Of a stretch of DNA of 64,000 bases, positions 38,601 to 48,229 are shown piece by piece. The notes under the pieces were generated by a model. It saw only the letters and a program-made list of their open reading frames with translations. It did no database searches and was not told the origin of the DNA. The position numbers were made by a program, and so were the translations under genes. Origin of the DNA: Lutjanus erythropterus (taxonomy: Eukaryota > Chordata > Actinopteri > Lutjaniformes > Lutjanidae); contig CM034600.1 of the NCBI GenBank assembly GCA_020091685.1, forward strand, positions 37,491,536-37,555,535. Reading direction: 5' to 3'. The stretch's first letter is position 1. Each line of letters begins with the position of its first letter.

Positions 38601-41600
38601 GAAAATCCTCTGTTGTCTGTTGAAACTGCCCTCGTTGAGAGTCAGCTAAGCAGATTTACCAAAATAAAGTGTTAACACCAAATTATATCCAAGGGTTAAA
38701 TTGGGAATTTTTTTTTTTTATGTTTGGATGATTTAGCTGCTTTCGTAGATGGCATGATTGAGCCTACAAGAATTAATTAAATTAATTCATTAATTAAAAA
38801 AAATAATCAGTTAAATTTTACATCCTATACACACAGTTCAGTTTAAACATTTACAAAGACCAATATCATATTTTGGTCAAAACGACAACACGTTCTCGCA
38901 GCAGTTTGTGAAATGATCATTATTGATCTTTTCTTTTTTCCCCTGTCTTTTCCTTTTTGTGACCCTCAGCGCTCAGATTTCAAATCGTCCGCTATCTGCA
39001 CACATACCGGTAAAAAGAGACATGATATGTTGATAAATCCGCAGTCTGTGAGAAGTGCATTATGCACGGCTGTTGATTGTGTTTGTCTTTACTGAATCTC
39101 CTGATAACGACACCAGGCTGCTACAGTATGACCATAACAGACCTCTGCACACGAGCTTTTATTTTTATGAAGGAGATGTCCTGATACCGGGGCTCATCAA
39201 ATCTTCCTTTCCAACTTTCTTTTTATCCTTAAACACATCACAGTGCAAACTATGTGGTGTAATTATTTACTTGAACCTTGTAACTTGTAATGTAAGAGCC
39301 GAGATAAAATAGATTTTTTTTTTTTTGTAATAGCGTTGGTTTGATAACATCATCACCAAATCAGTTTCCTTTACTTTTCTTTAATTTCTATCAGTATTAT
39401 AGTAAATACCTGAGTTAAGATTCCACTTTCCTGAGGTCAATCTTTCTGTTTGCTGAGCTGTCATTATAGAGTAATCAGTAATCACAACCCCTGCTGATCC
39501 ATATTCACCTCCACTCAGCCCTCTGCACGTTGCACAATGAATATACTCCCAAACAAATGAATTTGGACAGATATGGACACGTGAGCTACCACATGGCATT
39601 TGCTAGTTAAATGCACATTTTTGCGTTCTCATAGAAGCGGGTCTGTTTACACTGAGGTTTTACAGCTCTGAACGTACAGCCACAGATGTGTTCTGATCAG
39701 CAGTGTAGATTTGTGTGGTGTTTTGTGGTTAACAAACAGTTCAACAGGTCAACAGTTTTTAGAAGAGCTTTAATACAAGTGGTTATAAATACTTTGGATA
39801 TGTGGGATAAGTCGGTTTCTCTTACTGAAGTACTCATATGTACTTTTACCGGGGTATAATTTTCAGCGCAAGTAATCTGGTAGAGTAACCTTCAACACCC
39901 ATTTTCCAGTTTGAGGATGTTTCTCTTCATCTATTATTCATTCCACTGTTGCTAATATCCAGATAAATAATTTCCCACGTAAAGTCTGAGTCACTACATT
40001 TAATGATGGTGGTATTTACACCACTGGCTCCACCTTAGAAATGGCCCAATTTAACCCCAATGCTTTGTTCAGCAGGCAGCTTCTTTCTTTCTGGTGATTT
40101 CTAATTGGGAACAATCGATTTCACTCTTTTTGTCTCTGTTTGACATGTTGGTGAATAATTAATTTGTAATCTCTGATGGTTGACTCCAGTCTGCTCTTAG
40201 TTGTCAGGTTTTAGCAAACTGGTTAAGCCAAAAGCCACATGAAGGATTTGCAAGCGCTCTTCTAACAAATGCATGTTTGTTGGTGTCCCTGGGACCGTTC
40301 TGAGGGTACAAACCACTAATCCACATCTAACTAAAATGGAAGGAGTCTCTGTCTGTCTGTCTGAATTCCTGTGCCTTGATTTTCTCGACGACCGTTCATC
40401 CAATCGATTTCACACATATTGCTGAGGACTGGGGCTGGGTATCAATACTCAGTTCCTTCAGTAATAAGTAGTATCAAAACTTCTCTAGTCAGACGATACC
40501 TGCATTCAATCCTTTTGATACTCAGATATAGAAAAAAATGGTCACAGCCAATCACTGCAAGTGTTTGTCGAGTGAAGTGCAGCATCGAGTGTGAGGCACA
40601 ACATAGTTTGGATGAGCGGTTCTCGAGAAAGTTTAGAAACATCGCCCTGCAGGGCTGGAGAACCCTCGCACTTCCAGACCCACAGTTTTAGACGTAACCC
40701 CAGAACCATATAGAGGGAGGGTTAATCCTCAACAGATCACAACATTCATTCTGTTAAAAAGAGCGAGCTGAAGACAGTCTGGAGGCAGTTTTATGGATCC
40801 ATCTGGACGACTAAAGAGGAGCTCTACTGCGGTGACGTGTCGACCTACACAAAGTAGCTAGCAAGCTAATGTTGGCGTGCAGGAACACGTTTATGTGTTG
40901 CCAGGCAACAGCTCAGTCCCAGTCCAGTTGCAGAACTATTTGTGTTGGCAAAGCCAGATAAACAAGTAAATAAACAAAATAAACAAAGAAATCATAATCT
41001 CTTGTTGCTTATTTCTGCTAACTGGTAAATGGCGCTAGTTTAGCTGTTGTATAAAAGCAATATCACACTCGAGGTCGTGCTGTTGGACTGAATATCATCA
41101 CAGCTGCGATGCAGCCTCGTGCCTGTAACCGAACCACAGCCATGATGATATTGGGTCCAACAGCACTCCCTCTCGTGTGATTTTCGTTAAATAACAATAA
41201 TGATTGTTATTAAGAATTTAGGTGTGGCTCATGTTTTGGGAACTGGTGGTATTGTAATATTACACTGTGTTGTTCATAAAGTTTAAAAAGAAAAAAAACT
41301 GTTGGCTCATGCATATATCTAAACCGGTGGGTCTGGAACTGCTGCGTCTAGAACTGTGGGGGTTTTCTGGCTCTGCAGGTCGATTATATCAGAGAAACCT
41401 GGAAGCAGCAACCCTGCAGGCAGAACAGCCGACCTGTTAACAACAGGCATGTTTTCAGCGACTGCACTACTGGGATAAAAAGCATGATTTCTACCTTTTT
41501 GTTTTGATTTCATTGTTGTTGTGCATGTGTGGATCTTTGGGAAACTTCTTGTTAAACAGGTCATTAAAAGGGAAAACACGCAAAGACTAATATGGGAGCT

Positions 41601-44600
41601 AACTGAGGGCTGTTACTTATGTAAAATTAGCAATAAAGAAATGTAAAAATAGTCCATTACAAGTAAATGTTTTGCATTTGAGTAAAAGGATGTTAGCGTT
41701 ATCAGCTGAGTGTACTTAAAAGTATTAAAATGCTAAATTTGGAATAAGACTAGATTAAAAATAGGCAGTTTATATGACCTGTATACACTTTGGAATATTG
41801 TCATATTTTGAATAATAATGTAAAATTAGTGTGCATGTAAATGTAGTCAGTCATAGTCACCTAGATGGGTAATGTGTTTTTAAATCACACATAAACGCAC
41901 ACAAAAATACTACAAATCCTTGTGGGACGGTGCTGAGAGTGGAGGTTTTAGAGATCATTGCTTGCTGTCTGATGCGTTGCTGTACTGACTGACTTTTTTA
42001 ATAATCATGAGCTTCTCTTTGTTTGTTTGTTTTGTTGAGGAGGTATGATGACTACACCTACCGGTCAGTGGCCAGTAAGAGTCTGGGAAACTCTGCCAAC
42101 AACATGCAGCAGTACGTCTTCATCTACAGGTAAGATACAGCACTGTGTCCAGGAGGAGAAACACACCTGCACACATCTGGATAGTCTCTCAGCCTGTAGG
42201 ATGTAACATATTACAGAACTAAAAATGACAATAAGACAAATCATGAAAAGACATTGTTTGTAATTTTGTTAAAGTACTTTTATTCCTCTGTTTTATGACT
42301 TCTCCTTCATCTGAATCTGTGCTCTCCTCCAAACAGGACAGAGACTGTGAACGTGACGGGTCAGCATCAGTACCAGAAGACACAGTCCTTCATCAGAGAG
42401 CCGTTCGCTGTTGAGTTCCAAAGCAAGAAAGCTGGTCAGTGGACACAAAACACAACTAAACTAAAGCTCCTTTCTCACATGCAGTCTCTGTTGTCGTATT
42501 TTGTGCTTCATAATGCACCACACATTTTCAATGGGAGACAGGTCTGGACTGCAGGCAGGTCAGTCTAGTACCTGAACTCTTTTACTATGAAGACACGCTG
42601 TTGGAACACGTCCACAATGTGTCTCAATGAAATAAGCAGGGACGTCTCTGAAAAAGACGTCGTCTGGACGGCAGGATATGTCGCCCTAAAACCTGCATGT
42701 ACCTTTCAGCATTAATGGGGCCTTCACAGATGTGACAGTTACCCATGATGCCATGGGCACTGACACACCCCCATACCATCACAGCTGCTGTCTTTTGAAG
42801 TTAGTGCTGGTAACAATCTGGATGGTCCTTTTCCTCTTTAGCCCGGAGGACACGACGTCCATGATTTGTGAAAACAATCTGAAATGTTGACTCGTCAGAC
42901 CACAGAACACTTTTCCTCTTTGCGTCAGTCCATCTCAGATGAGCTCGGGTCCAGAGAAGTCTGCAGTGTTTCTGGATGTTGTTGATATATGTCTTTCTCT
43001 TTGCATGGTAGAGTCTTAACTTGCATTTGTAGATGCAGAGACAAACTGTGTTTACTGTTTTTTTTTTAAGTGTTCCTGAGCTCTGGTTGTCAGCCTTGTC
43101 CCTTATCAGAGATTTTTCTAAATTCTAAATCTTTTAATGATATTATGGATTATAGATGGTGACATTTCTAAATTCCTGCATTTTTGAAATGTTGTTCTTA
43201 AACTGATGGACTACTTGCTCACACTGTTTTTCCATGCTTGTGAATGACTGAGCTATTTGAAGATGCCCCTTTAAAACCCAGTCATGATACTGTCACCTGT
43301 AGCCAAAGTTTCCCTGTTAAATGTTTTTTAGCTTTAGACAACTTTCTCAGTCTTTTGCGGCTCCTGTCCCAACATTTTTGGAACATGTTGTAGCCATCAA
43401 ATTCAGAGTATTTACAAAAAACAATAAAGGTGATCATTATATATCCTGTCTTTGGACTGTATTCAGCTGAATACAAGGCAAAAATTATTTGTTATTATTT
43501 ATTATCATTGCATTCTGTTCCTATTTCCATTTTACACATCATCCCAACTTTTTTGAAATTGGGGTAGTATTCCTGCATTACCCTAGCATGTGTGAAAAGG
43601 AGCAAGATGGAAATTTTCCTGAATAAATCTGCATCTAAATTTGTGAATAATAAAAATCACTGGCGATGCTTGAAAGGATATCTATGAAATTTATTGGCAA
43701 CTCTGCACGATAGAGGCTCAGCTCACTTACACCATGAGCAGTTACAGAACCACCTTGTACATCATGCAATCCAGTGTATAAATGACTGACTTTCACCCTT
43801 TACCCTTTCTTCCTCCGTCATGTCCTGCAGCAATCAAGAAGTTTATTTTGGTTCCTCTGCACACTGAACCCAATCAGGCCGTCCAGGAGATCGACCGACT
43901 CTACGAGGTGTTCGAGGAAGTCAGCAAGAAGTGGAACAACCAGGTGAGGAAATGGGATTGGATAGGAAGAGAGACTGGACGGTGAAAGTGTTTCAAGACT
44001 TTTCCTCTCGTTTATGTTCACAGCAGTGAATCTCACCAGCACCATGGACTGATTTCAAAATATACAGAGTTTCTGTTATTTTTTCTCCAGTTTGTCTCCA
44101 TCTGGAGACAAACTTTTCTTTTGTTCAAGACGTGAATCCAAACAGCTTTGAGACACTTGCAAAGTCTATTTTAAAAGGGATTGTTTTTTTGAAGTGTGAT
44201 AGTATGAGGCACTTCTCCATCGTCAGTGTTTTACCTGCAGTAGATGGTGGTCGACACGTCCCCAGTTTGGAGAAGCAGCAGGAGAATATTAATTGTTTAG
44301 GTGTCTAAAATACATGTTGCTGCTGACCCTGTCCACAGCAGTACTTTGCTAAGCTTCTTACAGTGGTACTCCTGCTGGGGGCGTGTCGACCGCCATCTAC
44401 TGTAAGTAATACACGGACTATCCCTTTACAGTCAAGTCAATCTTTGCATTTATTTTTAAATATGCAGATTTGAGTCCAACAAAGCTGCAGTACACAGTTC
44501 AATGTTTGTAGGGTTTGGCTAAATAAGATAAGATGCTTTATTGATCCCCTGTAGGGAAAATTCAACTTGACACAAAAACAAAAAAACTGCAATGCAGAGG

Positions 44601-45135
44601 GGAAATATAGTAAAACAAAAAAAAAAACAAAAAAAAGAGAGAGAATCCAAAATAAATAAGATAAAAATATAAATACTACATACAATAAATGGAAATGTGC
44701 ATATATGTGTCATTTGCAAAGGTTAAAATCAGACTGTTTATATACATGTACAATAAATAAATAAAAAGTAACTAATTAAAAAGCAGATAAGTAACTAAAA
44801 AGTAGGTAAGTAAATAAAATCCAAGCCAAACATGGAGTGAAGTAATTTAACTCTAAGTTAGTATTATTGATCGTGTTCCAGGAAAGTTTGATTATCATGA
44901 GTTTAATCTTTAACATGATGCTTTGAGCATGACGATGTGATACTGATGTGTGTGTGCGTGTGTGTGTGTGCAGAATGTGATGTTCCTGGGAGATTTCCAC
45001 GCCGGCTGTGCCTACCTGACCCGAACCAGCAAGAAAAAGATCAGACTGTTCACCAACCCAAATTTCTTCTGGATGATCGGAGACAAAGTGGACACGACCG
45101 CCTCCGACCAGACGAGTTGTGCTTATGACAGGTAG

Positions 45136-45183
<48 letters not shown>

Positions 45184-45343
45184 ATGAGGGCAAGACACTG
45201 ACAGACAAAAGGAGGACAGGAGGCAAAAAAGGGGGGAGGACACAAGGAAAGAAAGATGAGATGGGAAAGGACAGAGGATTTCATATAAAAAGAACAAGGA
45301 GGAAACAGAAAAGAGCAAAGATTTCAGTTCACACTGTGTCTTT

Positions 45344-45395
<52 letters not shown>

Positions 45396-45497
45396 TGCAG
45401 GATCGTGGTACACGGGGAACAGTTCCTGAAGGGGATCAGTGCATTCTCTGCAAAAGTCTTCAACTATCCCAAAGAGTTCAAACTCACCAAGACCAAG

Positions 45498-45547
<50 letters not shown>

Positions 45548-46610
45548 GTCTATCTATCTGTCTGTCTATCTGTCTGTCTGTCTGTCTGTCTGTCTTCAAT
45601 CCACATGTGATGACTTTTAGCCTTTTCAAAGAAAACATAAATTATATTTATGTTTAACATCACAAAGCATGTCTCAAAGGGCTGTACATGTACCATCCAC
45701 GCGTGTCCATCAACATCTTTTTATGTGAAAATTAGGACATCACATTACAGAATGTTAACTCTTTCCGTGCCAGTGTTTTTTTTATTAAAGTTGCCAGCCA
45801 GTGCCAGCATTTTTGACAAAATTTACTTATTTTTCAACACCCACAGAATATTCATAGACACAAAAAAAAGTTTTTGTTTTATCTTCATTCATGTTTTTTT
45901 TTTCTTTTGCAGTTTTAGCCTTGTTTTAGATGTTTTTCTTGTTACTTTCTCTAAAAAGAGTTAATGCTCTTAATGGGAGATGGAAGCGCTTCTTCTGATT
46001 AAGTTAACATTTAACTCACAGGACTGATCAGCTGTTTTCACTACAACAGTTTCCTCATGGCTCGATAATCCATCCATGACGGTTCCACACAGATCTGGAA
46101 CCTTCCTCACATTGATACATGAAAGCAACACACACACACACACACATGCCAAAATAAAATTATATTTAAAGGAAAAATACAAGTTAAATTAATTCTCAAA
46201 GTGATACTGTTCATAGAAAAGTTTAAAAAAATTCTTCAAATTATATGATTTAATGGCAACAATTATACTACATGTTTAAATCTTTCTGCACGATGAGAAC
46301 CTGCAACTTTCAGTGACAGTTCTAATAAAGTTAATTCAAATAAGATCGTCAACAGACAGCATGGGAAATATGAAAATCTTAAAAATCCAACAAGCTTTGT
46401 CATTTTTTTAATGTTTAAATTCAGAATTCAGGTGGATGGAATCGTACTCGTTGTTTGACTCTGTGCTCTGTTGCTTCTGTCTGCCAGGCGCTGGAGGTAA
46501 GCGACCACTTACCTGTGGAGGTGAAGCTAAAGAGCTCTGCCCTTCTCCTACAGGCCACGCCCCTCCTGATCCTCCTCAGTGTCCTCCGGTCCTTCCTGTC
46601 CTCTCTGTGA
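35462..46610 (+). CDS. dnase1l1l: DNase I-family protein, DNASE1L1-like, 8 coding exons
   Basis: Eight exons join in frame (35462-35629, 36770-36852, 42043-42129, 42337-42434, 43831-43943, 44974-45131, 45401-45497, 46488-46610) to give 308 residues, against about 300 for mammalian DNASE1L1. Family members are secreted or surface Ca/Mg-dependent endonucleases. Residues 1-28 are a signal peptide with a Leu-rich core. The nuclease domain starts at 'LKICAFNVQKFDSTKASNYR'. Visible active-site landmarks are E68 (QEV), R133, H156 (VPLH), D190 (GDF), D235 (CAYDR) and D274-H275 (SDH), with the C195-C232 disulfide pair. Residues 284-308 are hydrophobic, as in DNASE1L1, where the tail signals GPI attachment. 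Oddities: Q106 stands where DNase I has catalytic E78, and H192 replaces Asn in GDFNAxC. The ATG at 35462 follows an acceptor at 35454, so at least one non-coding exon lies upstream. The 1l1-like versus fish 1l4 assignment is inferred from the tail. Confidence 0.88.
35773..36226. mobile_element. Foldback MITE, family A, copy 3 (DNase-like intron 1)
   Basis: It starts 'AAAGGAACAGTTCATCC', has the left block 'GTTGGTGTGAGTTACAGAG', the central hairpin around 'ACTTTCTTCTCTACCAG'/'AGAAAGAAAGTAGTTCC', and the right arm 'GATTATCTTGGGTAACCGGG' to 'ATTCTGCAACTCACAG'. It is the most complete copy on the left side. The right terminus is truncated. Confidence 0.75.
36770..36852 (+). CDS. dnase1l1l: DNase-like gene, coding exon 2
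   Basis: 83 nt, CTGTGCAG acceptor and AG/GTACAG donor. It encodes 'VVARYDICLLQEVMDSQAIN' and 'ALLASLN'. The Glu of QEV (E68) aligns with metal-binding E39 of DNase I. Ends in phase 2. Confidence 0.9.
36853..42042 (+). other. DNase-like gene intron 2 (5.2 kb)
   Basis: The largest intron of this gene. It carries the Tc1 relic above and a dispersed repeat near 40,330-40,440 ('CGACCGTTCATCCAATCGAT'), and is otherwise AT-rich without a supportable exon. An exon-like 40-nt segment at 38,970-39,009 fails on reading frame. Confidence 0.6.
37560..37650. mobile_element. Tc1-type element end fragment (DNase-like intron 2)
   Basis: The blocks 'TGTCTTTGTACTGAATTCAA' and 'GAATATAGGTTGAAAAG' match the terminal region of the Tc1-like element at 42,465-43,575. 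It is an isolated terminal relic. Confidence 0.6.
42043..42129 (+). CDS. dnase1l1l: DNase-like gene, coding exon 3
   Basis: 87 nt, phase 2 to phase 2. The acceptor is a tandem GAGGAG, so use of the first AG would add one Arg. It encodes 'YDDYTYRSVASKSLGNSANN' then 'MQQYVFIY'. The segment aligns with the LGRxxYxExY block that holds E78 in DNase I; here the Arg, Tyr and Glu are replaced (residues 99-108). Confidence 0.87.
42337..42434 (+). CDS. dnase1l1l: DNase-like gene, coding exon 4
   Basis: 98 nt, CCAAACAG acceptor and G/GTCAGT donor. It encodes 'TETVNVTGQHQYQKTQSFIR' then 'EPFAVEFQSKKA', with an N-glycosylation sequon (NVT, residue 118) and the conserved R-E-P (R133, equivalent to R111). 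Confidence 0.9.
42465..43575 (-). pseudogene. Tc1/mariner-like transposon in DNase-like intron 4, antisense
   Basis: Read on the minus strand it contains 'VLWSDESTFQIVFTNHGRRV' and 'LRAKEEKDHPDCYQ', then after a stop 'LQKTAAVMVWGCVSAHG'. This is a Tc1-family transposase with the WSDES motif at 42,888-42,902. Stops and frameshifts make it inactive. The 3' side ends with the family terminus around 'CATCCCAACTTTTTTGAAAT' (43,540-43,565). It begins only about 30 bp after exon 4. Confidence 0.85.
43831..43943 (+). CDS. dnase1l1l: DNase-like gene, coding exon 5
   Basis: 113 nt, TGTCCTGCAG acceptor and CAG/GTGAGG donor. It encodes '(A)IKKFILVPLHTEPNQAVQ' and 'EIDRLYEVFEEVSKKWNNQ'. The His of VPLH (H156) aligns with catalytic H134. 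Ends in phase 0. Confidence 0.92.
44173..44430. mobile_element. Foldback MITE, family B (DNase-like intron 5)
   Basis: It runs from 'AAAAGGGATTGTTTTTTTG' to 'GGACTATCCCTTTA'. The arms 'GTAGATGGTGGTCGACACG' and 'CGTGTCGACCGCCATCTAC' are inverted copies, as are 'GCAGCAGGAG' and 'CTCCTGCTGG'. It has no coding capacity. Related ends lie near 26,188 and at 63,404-63,530. Confidence 0.75.
44520..44720. repeat. LINE-like 3' tail
   Basis: 'AGATGCTTTATTGATCCCC' followed by 'GTAGGGAAAATTCAACTTG' is a typical fish LINE terminus. The AT-rich remainder matches that seen near 8,820-9,060. The clade cannot be assigned by eye. Confidence 0.5.
44974..45131 (+). CDS. dnase1l1l: DNase-like gene, coding exon 6
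   Basis: 158 nt. It encodes 'NVMFLGDFHAGCAYLTRTSK' through 'DQTSCAYD'. It holds D190 (DNase I D168), H192 where Asn is usual, the C195-C232 pair and D235 (D212). Its acceptor lies directly after a (GT)n tract (GTGTGTGTGTGCAG) and its donor GTAGGC leads into another. Confidence 0.92.
45134..45180. repeat. (GT)n microsatellite at the intron 6 donor
   Basis: About 21 GT units starting within 7 nt of the exon 6 donor. Confidence 0.95.
45345..45394. repeat. (GT)n microsatellite at the intron 6 acceptor
   Basis: About 24 GT units ending immediately before CTGCAG. The repeat replaces the polypyrimidine tract of exon 7. Confidence 0.95.
45401..45497 (+). CDS. dnase1l1l: DNase-like gene, coding exon 7
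   Basis: 97 nt encoding '(R)IVVHGEQFLKGISAFSAKV' and 'FNYPKEFKLTKTK', the strand after the Asp-Arg motif. Phase 2 in, phase 0 out. The donor GTCTGT is the first unit of a (GTCT)n repeat. Confidence 0.9.
45498..45596. repeat. (GTCT)n microsatellite starting at a splice donor
   Basis: About 24 tetranucleotide units with a few variants (GTTT, ATCT). The repeat begins at the first base of intron 7. Confidence 0.95.
46488..46610 (+). CDS. dnase1l1l: DNase-like gene, last coding exon
   Basis: Acceptor TTCTGTCTGCCAG. It encodes 'ALEVSDHLPVEVKLK' (D274 and H275, equal to catalytic D251-H252) and a 25-residue hydrophobic tail, 'SSALLLQATPLLILLSVLRS' plus 'FLSSL', before TGA at 46,608. Mammalian DNase I and 1L2 lack such a tail; DNASE1L1 has one. 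Confidence 0.92.
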   Translation, partial: ALEVSDHLPVEVKLKSSALLLQATPLLILLSVLRSFLSSL

Positions 46611-47975
46611 TCGTCTGCTTGAGTCTTGGGATGTAAATGCTCTAGAAGCTTTTTTTTTTTTTTTTTTAAATCCAGAGACTCTGTTGACCTGCAAATCAGT
46701 AATCTGATTACACCACATGGTCACATGATCCCCCAGCTGGAGTTTAAATTAGTTTAAAGTGTATATTGACCAGCTGTATCATCAAAGGCTCTGCAGGCTG
46801 ATTGTAGGACCTTAAACATGATCATTTATTATCTCAACATAATTAAGGACATGATCAAAATTCAGACAGTCAACTGAGTCATTAAAGGGATAGTTCATAG
46901 ATTATTAGAAGTGGAGTTTAAATGACAGTTCACCCTCAAATTAAAAATACGTATTTCCACCTAAAGATTGTAGTGCTGTTCATCCGTCTAGATCATTTTG
47001 GTGTGAGTTGTAGAGTTTTAGAGATATCTGCCTTCACACCAAAAAAAGTTTAAAAAAACACAAATTCTAAACCAGTGTCTCTTTCCAAAAATCTTGATCC
47101 GGTTACTCCAGATAATCCGCAGGCCTTGTTATGAACAGTTTCATGCAGGAACTACTTTCTTGCTAGTAGTAAATAAAGTAGTTCTGGTAGATTCTACTGC
47201 AGAGAGAAAGTAGTTCCTACATGTGATCAGAATGTGATCACATCTGCCAGACCACATCTGTAGGTGGTTATTGTGTTCGGATCTTATGTTGGTGTAAACG
47301 CAATCCGTACATGAATCTGGATAACTTATCCGGTACAGATCACATTTTAATACCAGGTGTAAATCAAGTCTTTTGAGGTCTCAAGGTTGGCAAGTATAAG
47401 CTCACGGCAAAACTTCCTTCTGGTGCCGTTTAGAAGATGCCAAATACTTTTTAGTTTTTTATTTTAACAGAAATGATAAAAAGGGATGTTGGTGCTATCT
47501 AATTTAATTAGTGTTTGTTTAGCAAAAATAACTGAGCAGTAATTCTGATCCTGTTTAGATAAAAACATCACCAACACCTCGAGTGCACCAATACAAAATG
47601 TTTACAGTGTGGGGAGTCGAAGCTCTGACCCGCGGTTTTATGGCCAACAGACAGGAAGTGGTTTGCATTTACACTTTCTAAATTTCAGTGTACATACTGT
47701 AGATTGAATTTTAATAACACATTATATAACTGTTTGGCTGTTTTAGCAGGTGAATCTGAACTGTGCTGTTTTTATTTTAGATGTAATATTTCCTCTTTTT
47801 TTCCATCTTCTCATCTGTTTTTCTGTGATTTTCTTTTTGTCTGGTTGACTCTGTACAGAAACTGATGTAAATATTTAGAGTGTGTCAGGAAATTGTAAGA
47901 CATTCGTTGTGTGTATGCTTTTAATATTAAGTAAAGTTTTTTTATGTTGAAATTAAAATGCTGAAGGTGTTGTCA
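46611..47975 (+). other. Probable 3' UTR of the DNase-like gene
   Basis: The first plausible end-processing signal is ATTAAA at about 47,952, followed within 20 nt by a GT-rich stretch (GGTGTTGT), so the 3' UTR would be about 1.35 kb. It includes foldback family A copy 4 (46,885-47,223) and a T-run at 46,651-46,667. The end is inferred, not shown. Confidence 0.45.
46885..47223. mobile_element. Foldback MITE, family A, copy 4
   Basis: It has the left arm ('GACAGTTCACCCTCAAATTA', 'TTTGGTGTGAGTTGTAGAG') and the central hairpin. The right arm is missing after 'AGTAGTTCCTACATG'. The central hairpin arms 47,142-47,160 and 47,205-47,223 pair with one mismatch over 19 bp. Confidence 0.72.
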
Positions 47976-48229
47976 TTTAACACACACACACACACAGGTC
48001 TCACACATAAAATATATTTGAAAATGTTTTGTTCTTTTTTTGTGATTTGTTTACAACTTATCCAAACCCAGAACTTTTGCTGAAGAACACAGACTCACCA
48101 CCAGGTGGCACCACAGAGCCAACAGTGTTGGTGTGTAAAGAAACTTTACTGATACATCTGAATTCATTCCTCTACAAAATGAAGATCTACTAACATGAGC
48201 TCATCTGGAAATGTGATAAAAAATAAAAA

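Noticed and set aside
38970-39009. Extra cassette exon in DNase-like intron 2
   Set aside because: It has a fair acceptor and donor, but its 40-nt length would not restore the phase needed by exon 3, and no family similarity is seen.
45138-45657. Open frames of 72-160 codons on both strands
   Set aside because: They are made of (GT)n and (GTCT)n repeats joined to shadows of DNase exons 6 and 7 in the wrong frame.
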